Source: an uncultured Oscillospiraceae bacterium
GTDB lineage: Bacteria > Bacillota > Clostridia > Oscillospirales > Oscillospiraceae
Direction of reading: 5' to 3'
DNA: 64,000 bases
NCBI GenBank assembly: GCA_947626785.1
Contig: CANQTO010000009.1
Coordinates: 1-64,000, forward strand
The notes beneath the pieces are model-generated. The model was not told the DNA's origin and did no database searches. It saw only the letters and a list, made by a program, of their open reading frames with translations. The position numbers and the translations under genes were made by a program. Shown one piece after another: positions 50,364 through 58,192 of the stretch (position 1 is the first letter of the stretch; the number at the start of each line of letters is the position of its first letter).

Positions 50364-52136
50364 CTATTCGACCGTCACCGGGATCTCGAACGTGTGCTCC
50401 CAGAGATAGCTCAGCCGGTGCGTGCCCGGAAACAGGACCGCCTGGCTGAAGTCCCAGTCCACGGCCCTGTCCACCGCGTAGAAGATCCGGAACGTCCCGT
50501 CCTCCTCTATGGGACCCAGAGAGAAACTTTCAGTTACAGGTCCGGCGAGCCCCAGAGTTGAGCCTTCATACGGAATATTGACATTCAGCGAGAAGGCGTC
50601 CGCCGTGAATTTCAGATCGCTGTCCTCCGGCGGCTCCCAGCGCAGGGTGAAGAGCCAGCCGCTGTCAAACATGCTCTGCTCCGGCACCGCGTCCCCCTCC
50701 ACGGCTTCGCAGGAGACGATGGAGATGCTCCCGTAGGGCAGCGGGATCGTCACGTCCTCCCAGGTGCCCTTATCCAGATCCACCGGGATGCCTTCCGGCA
50801 CTTCATTGAGGTCCGCCATCAGGTATACGTAGGGGACGCGAAGGGTGTACTCTCCCGGCTCCACATCCCCGAAATTCCACGTGGAGAGGGTCTCCGTGAC
50901 CATGATCGCGGGCCTGAACCAGTATGACCCGGTATAGACTGTCCCGCCGGCGCCGGTGAGGGTGATGTCGTCCGTTTTGCCCTGCATATAGGCATCGTAG
51001 ATCAGGTACTGGGCCATGGTCAGCTCTCCGCTGTTCAGAGCGTAGAGCTCCATGATAAGTCCGTCCTCCTGCCGGTCAGGTATAGCCAGCAGGCCGCCCT
51101 GCTCGGCTAAGGCGTAGGGATATTCCTCCGGTTCGCCGGGGTCCCGCCGCTCCATCGGGACGTCAAACTCCATCCCCATAAGGGTGAAATGGAACGTCCC
51201 GTCCTCCGGCGGGGGCACCTGCGCCGTTATAATGAACCGGCCAACGCCGTCTGTTATTTCAAAACCGACCCCACTGCTGACTGTCTCCCCGCCGCAGACC
51301 ACGGTCACGAAGCGCGGGTCCTGGCCGTTAAATTTGGAGTCCGGCGACTCTATGGCCTCCTTCAGGCGGGCGAGTTCATCAGGCGGAAGCTCCGCCCGCA
51401 CCTCCATATACAGCGTGCCGTCCAGGTACATCGCGACCGTGACGGTGTAAGTGCCTTCCTCGGCCTCCACAGTCACAGTCTGAGCCGCGGTGTACGCCTG
51501 AGGCTCCGCCCCGTCGGTGATCCCCAGCCCGGGCACCACGCCGAAATGGCGCAGGACCAGATAGGCGCAGGCCGTCAGCGCCGCCGCCAGCAGGAGGATG
51601 AGGCCCGCGATCAGCAGCTTCCGCAGCTTTTTCAGGCTGCGCTGGTGCCGCTTCTTTACCGTCTCATAGGGCAGATCCAGAGCCGCGGCGATCTCCTGTA
51701 CGGTCATGCCGCCGTAATATTTCATGCGGATGATCTCCGCGTCCTGGGGGTCCAGCTTCTCTAAGGCGCTCTCCAGCTCCAGGCGCGCCGCGGCGGCCTC
51801 CTCCATAGAGTCCGCCTCCGGGACATCGGTCAGGGGGACGGACTCCGGCTGCCGGAGGTTCTTCCGGTGGCGGTCAATGGCGGCGGAGCGGGCCGTCATG
51901 GTCAGGTACAGCGCCAGAGAGCCCTTGGCCAGGTCGATCTGGTCCCGGCGAGTGTAAAAGGTATAAAAAACGTCGTTGACGCACTCCTTGATATCCTCCG
52001 GGTCGCTGAGATGGCGGCCCACGACCGCCCAGACCAGGGGCGTGTACCGCTCGATGAGCTCCTCCATCCCCTCCTGGGGCGACTGCTCCAGCAGCTCCAA
52101 GAGCCGGGCCTCGGTCCGTTTTTCGTCTATGTCCAT
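50364..52136 (-). CDS. Sigma-70 family factor fused to membrane anchor and outer domain (590 aa)
   Basis: Residues 23-93 match sigma region 2 (LIERYTPLVWAVVGRHLSDPEDIKECVNDVFYTFYT), and 119-172 match region 4 (LEKLDPQDAEIIRMKYYGGMTVQEIAAALDLPYETVKKRHQRSLKKLRK). A membrane helix follows (about 175-197, LLIAGLILLLAAALTACAYLVL) and then some 390 outer residues rich in beta strands. The layout joins an ECF-type sigma factor with what is usually a separate anti-sigma-like membrane protein (DUF4179-type proteins are a possible match). Start ATG 52136 has GGAGG upstream. The four lipoprotein genes lie directly downstream on the same strand. Confidence 0.87.
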   Translation of the reverse strand: MDIDEKRTEARLLELLEQSPQEGMEELIERYTPLVWAVVGRHLSDPEDIKECVNDVFYTFYTRRDQIDLAKGSLALYLTMTARSAAIDRHRKNLRQPESVPLTDVPEADSMEEAAAARLELESALEKLDPQDAEIIRMKYYGGMTVQEIAAALDLPYETVKKRHQRSLKKLRKLLIAGLILLLAAALTACAYLVLRHFGVVPGLGITDGAEPQAYTAAQTVTVEAEEGTYTVTVAMYLDGTLYMEVRAELPPDELARLKEAIESPDSKFNGQDPRFVTVVCGGETVSSGVGFEITDGVGRFIITAQVPPPEDGTFHFTLMGMEFDVPMERRDPGEPEEYPYALAEQGGLLAIPDRQEDGLIMELYALNSGELTMAQYLIYDAYMQGKTDDITLTGAGGTVYTGSYWFRPAIMVTETLSTWNFGDVEPGEYTLRVPYVYLMADLNEVPEGIPVDLDKGTWEDVTIPLPYGSISIVSCEAVEGDAVPEQSMFDSGWLFTLRWEPPEDSDLKFTADAFSLNVNIPYEGSTLGLAGPVTESFSLGPIEEDGTFRIFYAVDRAVDWDFSQAVLFPGTHRLSYLWEHTFEIPVTVE

Positions 52137-52210
52137 AAATGTTGTTCCTCCGCGTGAAGCATGAAGAGAGTATAGCACAGGGGAAAAGAGGTTTTCAAGC
52201 TCCCGCCCGG

Positions 52211-52933
52211 TCAGGACTGTTTCCGGTATTCCTTGGGCAGAATGTGGAAGAAGGCTTTGAAGGCGGCAGTGAATTTGCTGGGGCTGTCATAGCCCACCGC
52301 CTGGGCGATCTCCGCCACGCTCAAGTCGCTGCTTCGCAGGAGCGAAGCCGCCTGCTCCATCCGGTGCTCCCGGATGTGCGCCGCCAGGGAATTGCCATAG
52401 ACCGACTTGAAGGCCTCCTTTAGGGTGGTGGGGTTGATGAGATACTTTTTGGCCAGCTCCTCGATGGTGATCTTCCGGTCCAGGTGCTGCAAAAGCTCCT
52501 CATGGACCCGCCGGGCGATCTCCAGCGGATCCGATGGGTGCTCCTCCGGGGGCGTTGCCGGTCCGTCCTGCTCCGGGCAGGCGATCTCCATCACCTGCTC
52601 GATCATCTGGTGGAGGAGCCGGCTCTGGGGCGTGTCGGCGGCCCGGTAATAGACCTCCTTCCCGTCCCGGCGGCTGACGATGAGCCCGCTGTTGCGGAGC
52701 GGGCGCAGATGGTGGGACACGGCCGGGCTGGACATCTCCAGCAGGGCGGAGAGGTTGACCACGCACTCCTCGCAGTGGCACAAAAGCCAGAAAATGCGGA
52801 GCCTGGTGGGGTCGTCCAGCTGCCGGAACACCTCGGTCACGGTCTGAAAGCGGTCCACCCGGCCCAGCTGCTCTTTGATCCGGGCGGTCCCTTCTCCCTC
52901 TCCGTGCCGGTGGGGCAAATGGAGCTCGTTCAT
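52211..52933 (-). CDS. ArsR-AraC fusion metalloregulator (240 aa)
   Basis: Residues 33-110 form an ArsR/SmtB winged helix (VFRQLDDPTRLRIFWLLCHCEECVVNLSALLEMSSPAVSHHLRPLRNSGLI). Cys52, Cys54 and Cys57 fit a metal site in the recognition-helix region like that of CadC. Residues about 150-238 form an AraC-type double helix-turn-helix (ITIEELAKKYLINPTTLKEAFKSVYGNSLAAHIREHRMEQAASLLRSSDLSVAEIAQAVGYDSPSKFTAAFK). AAAGGAG precedes ATG 52933. It diverges from the metal export genes and presumably controls them. Confidence 0.9.
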   Translation of the reverse strand: MNELHLPHRHGEGEGTARIKEQLGRVDRFQTVTEVFRQLDDPTRLRIFWLLCHCEECVVNLSALLEMSSPAVSHHLRPLRNSGLIVSRRDGKEVYYRAADTPQSRLLHQMIEQVMEIACPEQDGPATPPEEHPSDPLEIARRVHEELLQHLDRKITIEELAKKYLINPTTLKEAFKSVYGNSLAAHIREHRMEQAASLLRSSDLSVAEIAQAVGYDSPSKFTAAFKAFFHILPKEYRKQS

Positions 52934-53012
52934 ATGGAGATCTCCTTTCGGAGGGCTTTTCGCCCAAACAGACATTCTTTTCGCCCGTTTGGCAGAGAAT
53001 CCCCGGCCGCCC

Positions 53013-53074
53013 TTGACCTGGGGTCCTGCCGGTATTATACTGCAAGCGTAATGATTAAACAAGTGCTTAATCAT
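53013..53074 (+). promoter_or_regulatory. Promoter and ArsR-type operator of metal export genes
   Basis: TTGACC (53013-53018) and TATACT (53036-53041) are 17 bases apart. Ten bases downstream is a perfect dyad ATGATTAA-ACAAGTGC-TTAATCAT (53051-53074), which fits the AT-rich dyads bound by ArsR/CadC repressors. Binding there would block elongation or initiation until metal releases the protein. Confidence 0.8.
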
Positions 53075-53112
53075 AAAATCAAAATAGATTTTTGGAATGG
53101 AGGAAGCGCCCG

Positions 53113-53331
53113 ATGAAAAAGACCTACAAGATCGAAGTGGACTGCGCCAACTGCGCCAACAAGATGGAGGACACCGCCCGGAAGACCGCCGGTGTGCAGG
53201 CCGCCGTCGTCAACTTTATGACCCAGAAAATGACCGTGGAGTTCGGAGAGGGCCAGGAGCCCAAGGCCGTCATGCAGAACGTTTTGAAGGCCTGCCGGAA
53301 GGTGGAGCCGGACTGCGAGATTTTCCTTTAA
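53113..53331 (+). CDS. Heavy-metal-associated domain protein (72 aa)
   Basis: A ferredoxin-fold HMA domain with the metal-binding CxxC at Cys11 and Cys14 (VDCANCANKMED). It would pass a soft metal ion to the ATPase. The conserved Met before the first Cys in copper chaperones (MxCxxC) is here Val-Asp, which is commoner in Zn/Cd-type domains. The ATPase lacks its own HMA domain, so this protein may supply it. Start ATG 53113 follows GGAGGAAG. Confidence 0.9.
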   Translation: MKKTYKIEVDCANCANKMEDTARKTAGVQAAVVNFMTQKMTVEFGEGQEPKAVMQNVLKACRKVEPDCEIFL

Positions 53332-53340
53332 TAACAAGGC

Positions 53341-53366
53341 AAGAGGGCTCCCAAGGAGCCCTCTTT
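53341..53366 (+). terminator. Hairpin between chaperone and ATPase genes
   Basis: AAGAGGGCTCC and GGAGCCCTCTT pair around CAA, followed by TT. It may lower expression of the ATPase relative to the chaperone or stabilise the chaperone transcript. Confidence 0.6.
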
Positions 53367-53390
53367 TCAGAATAAAAGGAGTGGTTCATA

Positions 53391-55409
53391 ATGCAAGAGC
53401 TCGTGATCGATATCCTGCTGGCGGCGGTGATTTTAACGGCGGCGGTGTTTCGCTTCGTCATAGGCGCAAAGGCGGACAGTGGCATGACCCGCAGGCAAAA
53501 GCGCATGCTGGAGCGGATCCTGGCAGCCTCCGGGGTCCTGCTGGTCCTCCAGCTGCTTCCAGCGGAGCTGTTTGCCCGGTTGGACGAGACTCTGTTCCCA
53601 AGCGCCGGGCGCTGGCTGCGCTTTGCCTTTTATCTGGCGGACTATTTCCTCATCGGCTATGACATCCTGCGCAAGGCGGTCCGGGGTATCCTGAACCGGC
53701 AGGTCTTCGACGAGAACTTCCTGATGGCGGTGGCCACGGTGGGGGCTATGGCTCTGGCCATCTATGAAAACGGCGACTATCTGGAGGCCATTGCCGTCAT
53801 GCTGTTCTATCAGATCGGCGAGTGGTTCCAGAGCTACGCCGTGGGCAAGAGCCGCCGCAACATCAGCGACCTGATGGACATCCGGCCCGACTATGCCAAC
53901 ATCGAGCGGGACGGCGCTCTGGAGCAGGTGGACCCGGACGAGGTGGAGATCGGGACGGTGATCGTGGTGCAGCCCGGGGAGAAGGTGCCCATCGACGGCA
54001 TCATCCTGGAGGGCAGCTCCAGCCTGAACACCAGCGCCCTCACCGGCGAGAGCCTGCCCCGGGAGGCCGCGGCGGGGGACGAGATCATCAGCGGCTGCAT
54101 CAACATGACCGGCCTGCTGAAGATCCGGACCACCAAGGAGTTCGGGGAGTCCACCGTGTCCAAGATCCTGGACCTGGTGGAGAACGCCAGCTCCCGCAAG
54201 TCCCGGTCCGAGGACTTCATCTCCAAATTCGCCAAGATCTACACCCCCGCGGTGTGCTGCAGCGCCCTGGCGCTGGCGGTCCTGCCGCCCCTGGCGCGGC
54301 TGCTGGCTCTGGGCCTGGCGGCGGATTGGGGCACCTGGATCTACCGGGCCCTGACCTTCCTGGTCATCAGCTGCCCCTGCGCCCTGGTCATCAGCATCCC
54401 ACTCAGCTTCTTTGCCGGGATCGGCGGGGCCAGCCAGGAGGGCGTTCTGGTGAAGGGCTCCAACTTCCTGGAGAGCCTCGCCCAGACCAAGGTGGTGGTG
54501 TTCGACAAGACCGGCACGCTGACCCAGGGCGTCTTTGAGGTGAGCGGCATCCACCACAGTGAGCTTGAGGACGAGGAGCTCATCGAGTACGCCGCCCTGG
54601 CGGAGAGCGCGTCCTCCCACCCCATCAGCAAGAGCCTCCAGCGGGCCTACGGGAAAACGCCGGACCGCAGCCGGGTCAGCGACATTCGGGAGATCAGCGG
54701 CCGGGGCATCCTGGCAACGGTGGATGGCAGGCCGGTAGCCGCCGGGAACGACAAGCTGATGGAGCAGCTGAACATTTCCTATATTCCCTGCCACCAGGCC
54801 GGAACCATCATCCATATGGCCATAGACGGCTCCTATGTGGGGCACATCGTCATCTCGGACGTGGTAAAGCCCAACGCGCAAAAGGCTATCGCCGCCCTGC
54901 GGGAGGCGGGGGTGGAGCGGACCGTCATGTTGACCGGTGACGGGGAAAAGGTGGCCCGGCAGGTGGCGGAGGAGCTTCAGATCGACACCGTGTACAGCGA
55001 GCTGCTGCCCGGGGACAAGGTGACAAAGGTGGAGGAGCTGCTGGCCCAGAAGAGCGGGAAGGCCAAATTGGCCTTTGTGGGCGACGGCATCAACGACGCC
55101 CCGGTCCTGTCCCGGGCCGATATCGGCATCGCCATGGGCGCCATGGGCTCGGACGCCGCCATTGAGGCGGCGGACATCGTCCTGATGGACGACGACCCCA
55201 TGAAGATCGCCAAGGCCATCAAGATCTCCCGGAAGTGCCTGGGCATCGTGTATCAGAATATCGTGATGGCTTTGGGTGTGAAGGGGGCCTGCCTGGTCCT
55301 GGGCGCCGTGGGCATCGCCAATATGTACCTGGCCATTTTCGCCGATGTGGGCGTGATGGTCCTGGCAGTGCTCAACGCCATCCGCTGCCTCTTCGTGAAG
55401 AAGCTGTGA
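53391..55409 (+). CDS. cadA: P1B-type heavy metal-exporting ATPase (672 aa)
   Basis: A membrane pump for Zn/Cd/Pb-type ions. The membrane metal site CPC is near residue 329 (ISCPCALVIS), the phosphorylated Asp in DKTGTLTQG near 372, the actuator TGES at ALTGESLPREA, the HP motif in SSHPISKSL, and GDGINDAPVLSRADIGIAMG in the P domain. There is no N-terminal HMA domain. Absence of the copper-type N-terminal CxxC and the CadA-like membrane segments favour divalent ions; the exact ion is not proven. AAAGGAG precedes the ATG. Confidence 0.94.
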   Translation: MQELVIDILLAAVILTAAVFRFVIGAKADSGMTRRQKRMLERILAASGVLLVLQLLPAELFARLDETLFPSAGRWLRFAFYLADYFLIGYDILRKAVRGILNRQVFDENFLMAVATVGAMALAIYENGDYLEAIAVMLFYQIGEWFQSYAVGKSRRNISDLMDIRPDYANIERDGALEQVDPDEVEIGTVIVVQPGEKVPIDGIILEGSSSLNTSALTGESLPREAAAGDEIISGCINMTGLLKIRTTKEFGESTVSKILDLVENASSRKSRSEDFISKFAKIYTPAVCCSALALAVLPPLARLLALGLAADWGTWIYRALTFLVISCPCALVISIPLSFFAGIGGASQEGVLVKGSNFLESLAQTKVVVFDKTGTLTQGVFEVSGIHHSELEDEELIEYAALAESASSHPISKSLQRAYGKTPDRSRVSDIREISGRGILATVDGRPVAAGNDKLMEQLNISYIPCHQAGTIIHMAIDGSYVGHIVISDVVKPNAQKAIAALREAGVERTVMLTGDGEKVARQVAEELQIDTVYSELLPGDKVTKVEELLAQKSGKAKLAFVGDGINDAPVLSRADIGIAMGAMGSDAAIEAADIVLMDDDPMKIAKAIKISRKCLGIVYQNIVMALGVKGACLVLGAVGIANMYLAIFADVGVMVLAVLNAIRCLFVKKL

Positions 55410-55556
55410 GGGTAAAAGGGGCAGTTAAAAGCCTATGCAACCCCCGGTTGACAGATTTCCAGCCCGCGTTTGGTGGACGGCAACCGCAAAAAACGCTATG
55501 ATCTTCTCGGCGGCGGAGGAAAAGGCCGCCGGAAAATCACTGCGGAGGGACAAAAC

Positions 55557-56531
55557 ATGATCTTAGCGGACAAAATAACGAACCTGAGAAAAAAGAACGG
55601 CTGGTCCCAGGAGGAGCTTGCGGAGAAAATGGGGGTGTCCCGGCAGGCAGTCTCCAAATGGGAGGGCGCGCAGACCGTGCCGGATCTGGAGAAGATCTTG
55701 GCGCTGAGCAGGCTCTTCGGCGTCACGACGGATTATCTGCTCAAGGACGAGATCGAGGACGAGGAATCGACCGACGAGACGGACCGCGTACCCGTAAAGC
55801 GGGTCTCCCTCGCCCTGGCGAACGAATTTTTAGACTGGAGAGAGCAGGCGGCCAAACGCATCGCCGGGGCCACTTTTCTGTGTGTCGCCGCCGTGATCCC
55901 GCTGCTTCTCCTGGCCGCCGCGACGGAAACGCTCCCCGAAAACCTGGCCGCGGGGGCGGGCCTTGTCATTCTGCTGGTCCTGGTCGCTGCCGCCGTGGCG
56001 GTCTTCGTCTCCTGCGGCTTCAAAAACGCTCCGTTCGAGTTCATCGACAAGGAGCCCTTTGAAACGGAGTACGGCGTGGACGGCATGGTGAAGGAACGGC
56101 AGAAGGCGTACCGGCCCGCCTATGCGAAAACCAATATCCTCGCGACCTGCCTGTGCGTCCTCTCCCCGGTCCCGCTTTTCGCAGGCCTGGTCACGGAAAA
56201 GGAGACTTTCATCGTGGTCATGCTGGCGGTCACGATCCTGCTGGCGGGGGTCGGCGCGAGCCTCTTCACCCTGGCCGGCGTCCGCTGGGCCAGTATGCAG
56301 AAGCTCCTTAAAGAGGGGGACTATGCCCGGCGGGATCGGAGGAAGAACCGCATCAAGGAGACGGTCTCCACAGTCTACTGGTTGACCGCTGCCGCCGTGT
56401 ATCTGGGCTGGAGCTTTTGGACCAGAGACTGGGAGACCACCTGGGTCCTCTGGCCGGTGGCGGGGATCCTGTTCGCCGTCGTCATGTGCCTGTGCAACCT
56501 GCTCATCAAGGAAAAGCAGGACAAGACTTGA
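55557..56531 (+). CDS. XRE regulator with C-terminal membrane domain (324 aa)
   Basis: N-terminal helix-turn-helix ([59 protein letters not shown], about 5-66). After a short linker come about five hydrophobic helices, starting [20 protein letters not shown] and ending [22 protein letters not shown]. This is a common clostridial layout of uncertain signal. GGAGGGACAAAAC precedes ATG 55557. It is a single gene; the 148-base gap upstream holds a TTGACA at 55448 without a good -10 partner. Confidence 0.88.
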   Translation: MILADKITNLRKKNGWSQEELAEKMGVSRQAVSKWEGAQTVPDLEKILALSRLFGVTTDYLLKDEIEDEESTDETDRVPVKRVSLALANEFLDWREQAAKRIAGATFLCVAAVIPLLLLAAATETLPENLAAGAGLVILLVLVAAAVAVFVSCGFKNAPFEFIDKEPFETEYGVDGMVKERQKAYRPAYAKTNILATCLCVLSPVPLFAGLVTEKETFIVVMLAVTILLAGVGASLFTLAGVRWASMQKLLKEGDYARRDRRKNRIKETVSTVYWLTAAAVYLGWSFWTRDWETTWVLWPVAGILFAVVMCLCNLLIKEKQDKT

Positions 56532-56653
56532 AATCTCAAACCGCTGCGCAGAGCCCGTCAAAGCCGCTTGTTCATAAGCTTTCCTGCCCTTGACGCCGGA
56601 AAGCCGGCACATTATAATACGATTATATCTGTGTTCATACGGGGGAGAAAGAC

Positions 56654-57265
56654 ATGGGACACTGTGACTGGGCCAACAGCAGCGAGGCTGACCGGCTTTA
56701 CCACGACCGGGAGTGGGGCGTCCCCGTCCATGACGACCGGCAGATGTTCGAGCATCTGACGCTGGAGTGCCTCCAATGTGGATTGAGTTGGAGCTTGATG
56801 CTGAAAAAGCGGGAGATCTTTCGCCGCTGCTTTGAAAACTTCGATTATGACAGGATCGCCGCCTATGGCGAGGAGGACGTGCAGCGCATTTTGAACACAG
56901 AGGGGATGCTGAGAGCCGAGCGGAAGGTCCGGGCCATCATCAACAACGCCCGCCGCTATCAGCAGGTCCGGGCGGAGTTCGGCAGCTTCTGCGCCTACCT
57001 CTGGGCCTATACGGGCGGGAAGACCGTCCTCTACGAGGGCCACGCGGAGGGCCGTATCCCCGTCAGCAACGGTCTGTCGGATGAGATCGGCCGGGACCTG
57101 AAAAAGAGGGGCTTTCAGTTCGTCGGCCCGGTGACGGTCTATTCCCATCTCCAGGCCTGCGGCGTCATCAACGACCACGCGGCGGACTGCCCCTGCTACC
57201 GGAGGATCAACGAGAACTGGCCCACGGTGAGGCTGGAGCCGGACAGGGAAGTGGGCCAGGCGTGA
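56654..57265 (+). CDS. tag: DNA-3-methyladenine glycosylase I (203 aa)
   Basis: This enzyme removes 3-methyladenine from alkylated DNA. The N terminus CDWANSSEADRLYHDREWGVPVHDDRQMFEHLTLECLQCGLSW is diagnostic, and the zinc ligands Cys and His include CDW near the start and HAADCPC near the end. It is full length. Followed 34 bases later by an AraC-type regulator gene on the same strand. Confidence 0.95.
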   Translation: MGHCDWANSSEADRLYHDREWGVPVHDDRQMFEHLTLECLQCGLSWSLMLKKREIFRRCFENFDYDRIAAYGEEDVQRILNTEGMLRAERKVRAIINNARRYQQVRAEFGSFCAYLWAYTGGKTVLYEGHAEGRIPVSNGLSDEIGRDLKKRGFQFVGPVTVYSHLQACGVINDHAADCPCYRRINENWPTVRLEPDREVGQA

Positions 57266-57299
57266 GAGAGCTCACTTGGCGTTAGAAAGAGGTGCTTTT

Positions 57300-58169
57300 A
57301 TGTCGGACTTCTCGTTTTCCATCTTCCCCAATGAGAATTTTATCGACCTGCGCCTTTACCAGTACGGCTGGGAGCAGTGCGAACCGCTGCACTCCTTCGG
57401 CCCCTTCATCCGGAACCACTACCTGTTCCACTACATCATCTCCGGAAAGGGGACCCTGGACTCCACGGCGGAGGACGGCGTCACCCACCGCTATGCCCTG
57501 GAGGCCGGGCAGGGCTTTTTGATCTGCCCCGGCCAGATCAATACCTACAGCGCGGACGCGGAGGAGCCTTGGAAATACGTCTGGCTGGAGTTTGACGGGC
57601 TGCGGGCGGCGGAGTATCTGAGCAGCGCGGGTCTGGGCGTGGCCCAGCCCATCTATAGGCCGGGGGACCCGGCTCTGGCCGGGACCATGCGGGACCTGAT
57701 GCTCTATATCACCGATCACTCCGACGCCTCCGCCCTGCACCTCATAGGCTACCTCTGCCTGTTTTTAGACGCGCTGATCCGCTCCTCGGCCTCCCACCGG
57801 AGCGCCACGGGGACCCGCCTGCGGGACTTCTATGTGCAGGAGGCGGTCACCTATATGGAGCAGAACTATCAGCGGGAGCTGACGGTGGAGGAGATCGCCG
57901 ACGTGTGCAAGCTCAACCGGAACTACTTCAGCAAGATCTTCAAGGAGAGCATGGGCTGCACGCCCCAGGAATTCCTCATCCGGATGCGCCTGGCGAAGGC
58001 CACCGAGCTGATGCGCACCGGGGATCTGCCCATCAAAGAGATCTCGGCGGTCTGCGGCTACCCCAATCAGCTCCACTTCTCCCGGGCCTTTAAAAAGCGC
58101 TACGGCAGCTCCCCCCGGGAGTGGAGGAACCAGAACAAGATACACCATATCAATAACAAAAAACGCTGA
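57300..58169 (+). CDS. AraC family regulator of the alpha-galactoside genes (289 aa)
   Basis: A cupin-type sensor domain (about 15-110, HSFGPFIRNHYLFHYIISGKGTLDS and GQGFLICPGQINTYSAD) and a C-terminal AraC helix-turn-helix pair (YMEQNYQRELTVEEIADVCKLNRNYFSKIFKESMGCTPQEFLIRMRLAKATELM). This fits MsmR/RafR-type activators of raffinose or melibiose use. GAGGTG precedes ATG 57300. It converges with the alpha-galactosidase gene. A dyad upstream of the importer operon (63708-63762) may be its binding site. Confidence 0.92.
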   Translation: MSDFSFSIFPNENFIDLRLYQYGWEQCEPLHSFGPFIRNHYLFHYIISGKGTLDSTAEDGVTHRYALEAGQGFLICPGQINTYSADAEEPWKYVWLEFDGLRAAEYLSSAGLGVAQPIYRPGDPALAGTMRDLMLYITDHSDASALHLIGYLCLFLDALIRSSASHRSATGTRLRDFYVQEAVTYMEQNYQRELTVEEIADVCKLNRNYFSKIFKESMGCTPQEFLIRMRLAKATELMRTGDLPIKEISAVCGYPNQLHFSRAFKKRYGSSPREWRNQNKIHHINNKKR

Positions 58170-58190
58170 CCTTCGTGGTCAGCGCTTTTT
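58158..58190. terminator. Bidirectional terminator between araC-type and galactosidase genes
   Basis: AAAAACGCTGACC and GGTCAGCGCTTTTT pair around TTCGT, with U-tracts possible on both strands. Confidence 0.9.
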
Positions 58191-58192
58191 GC

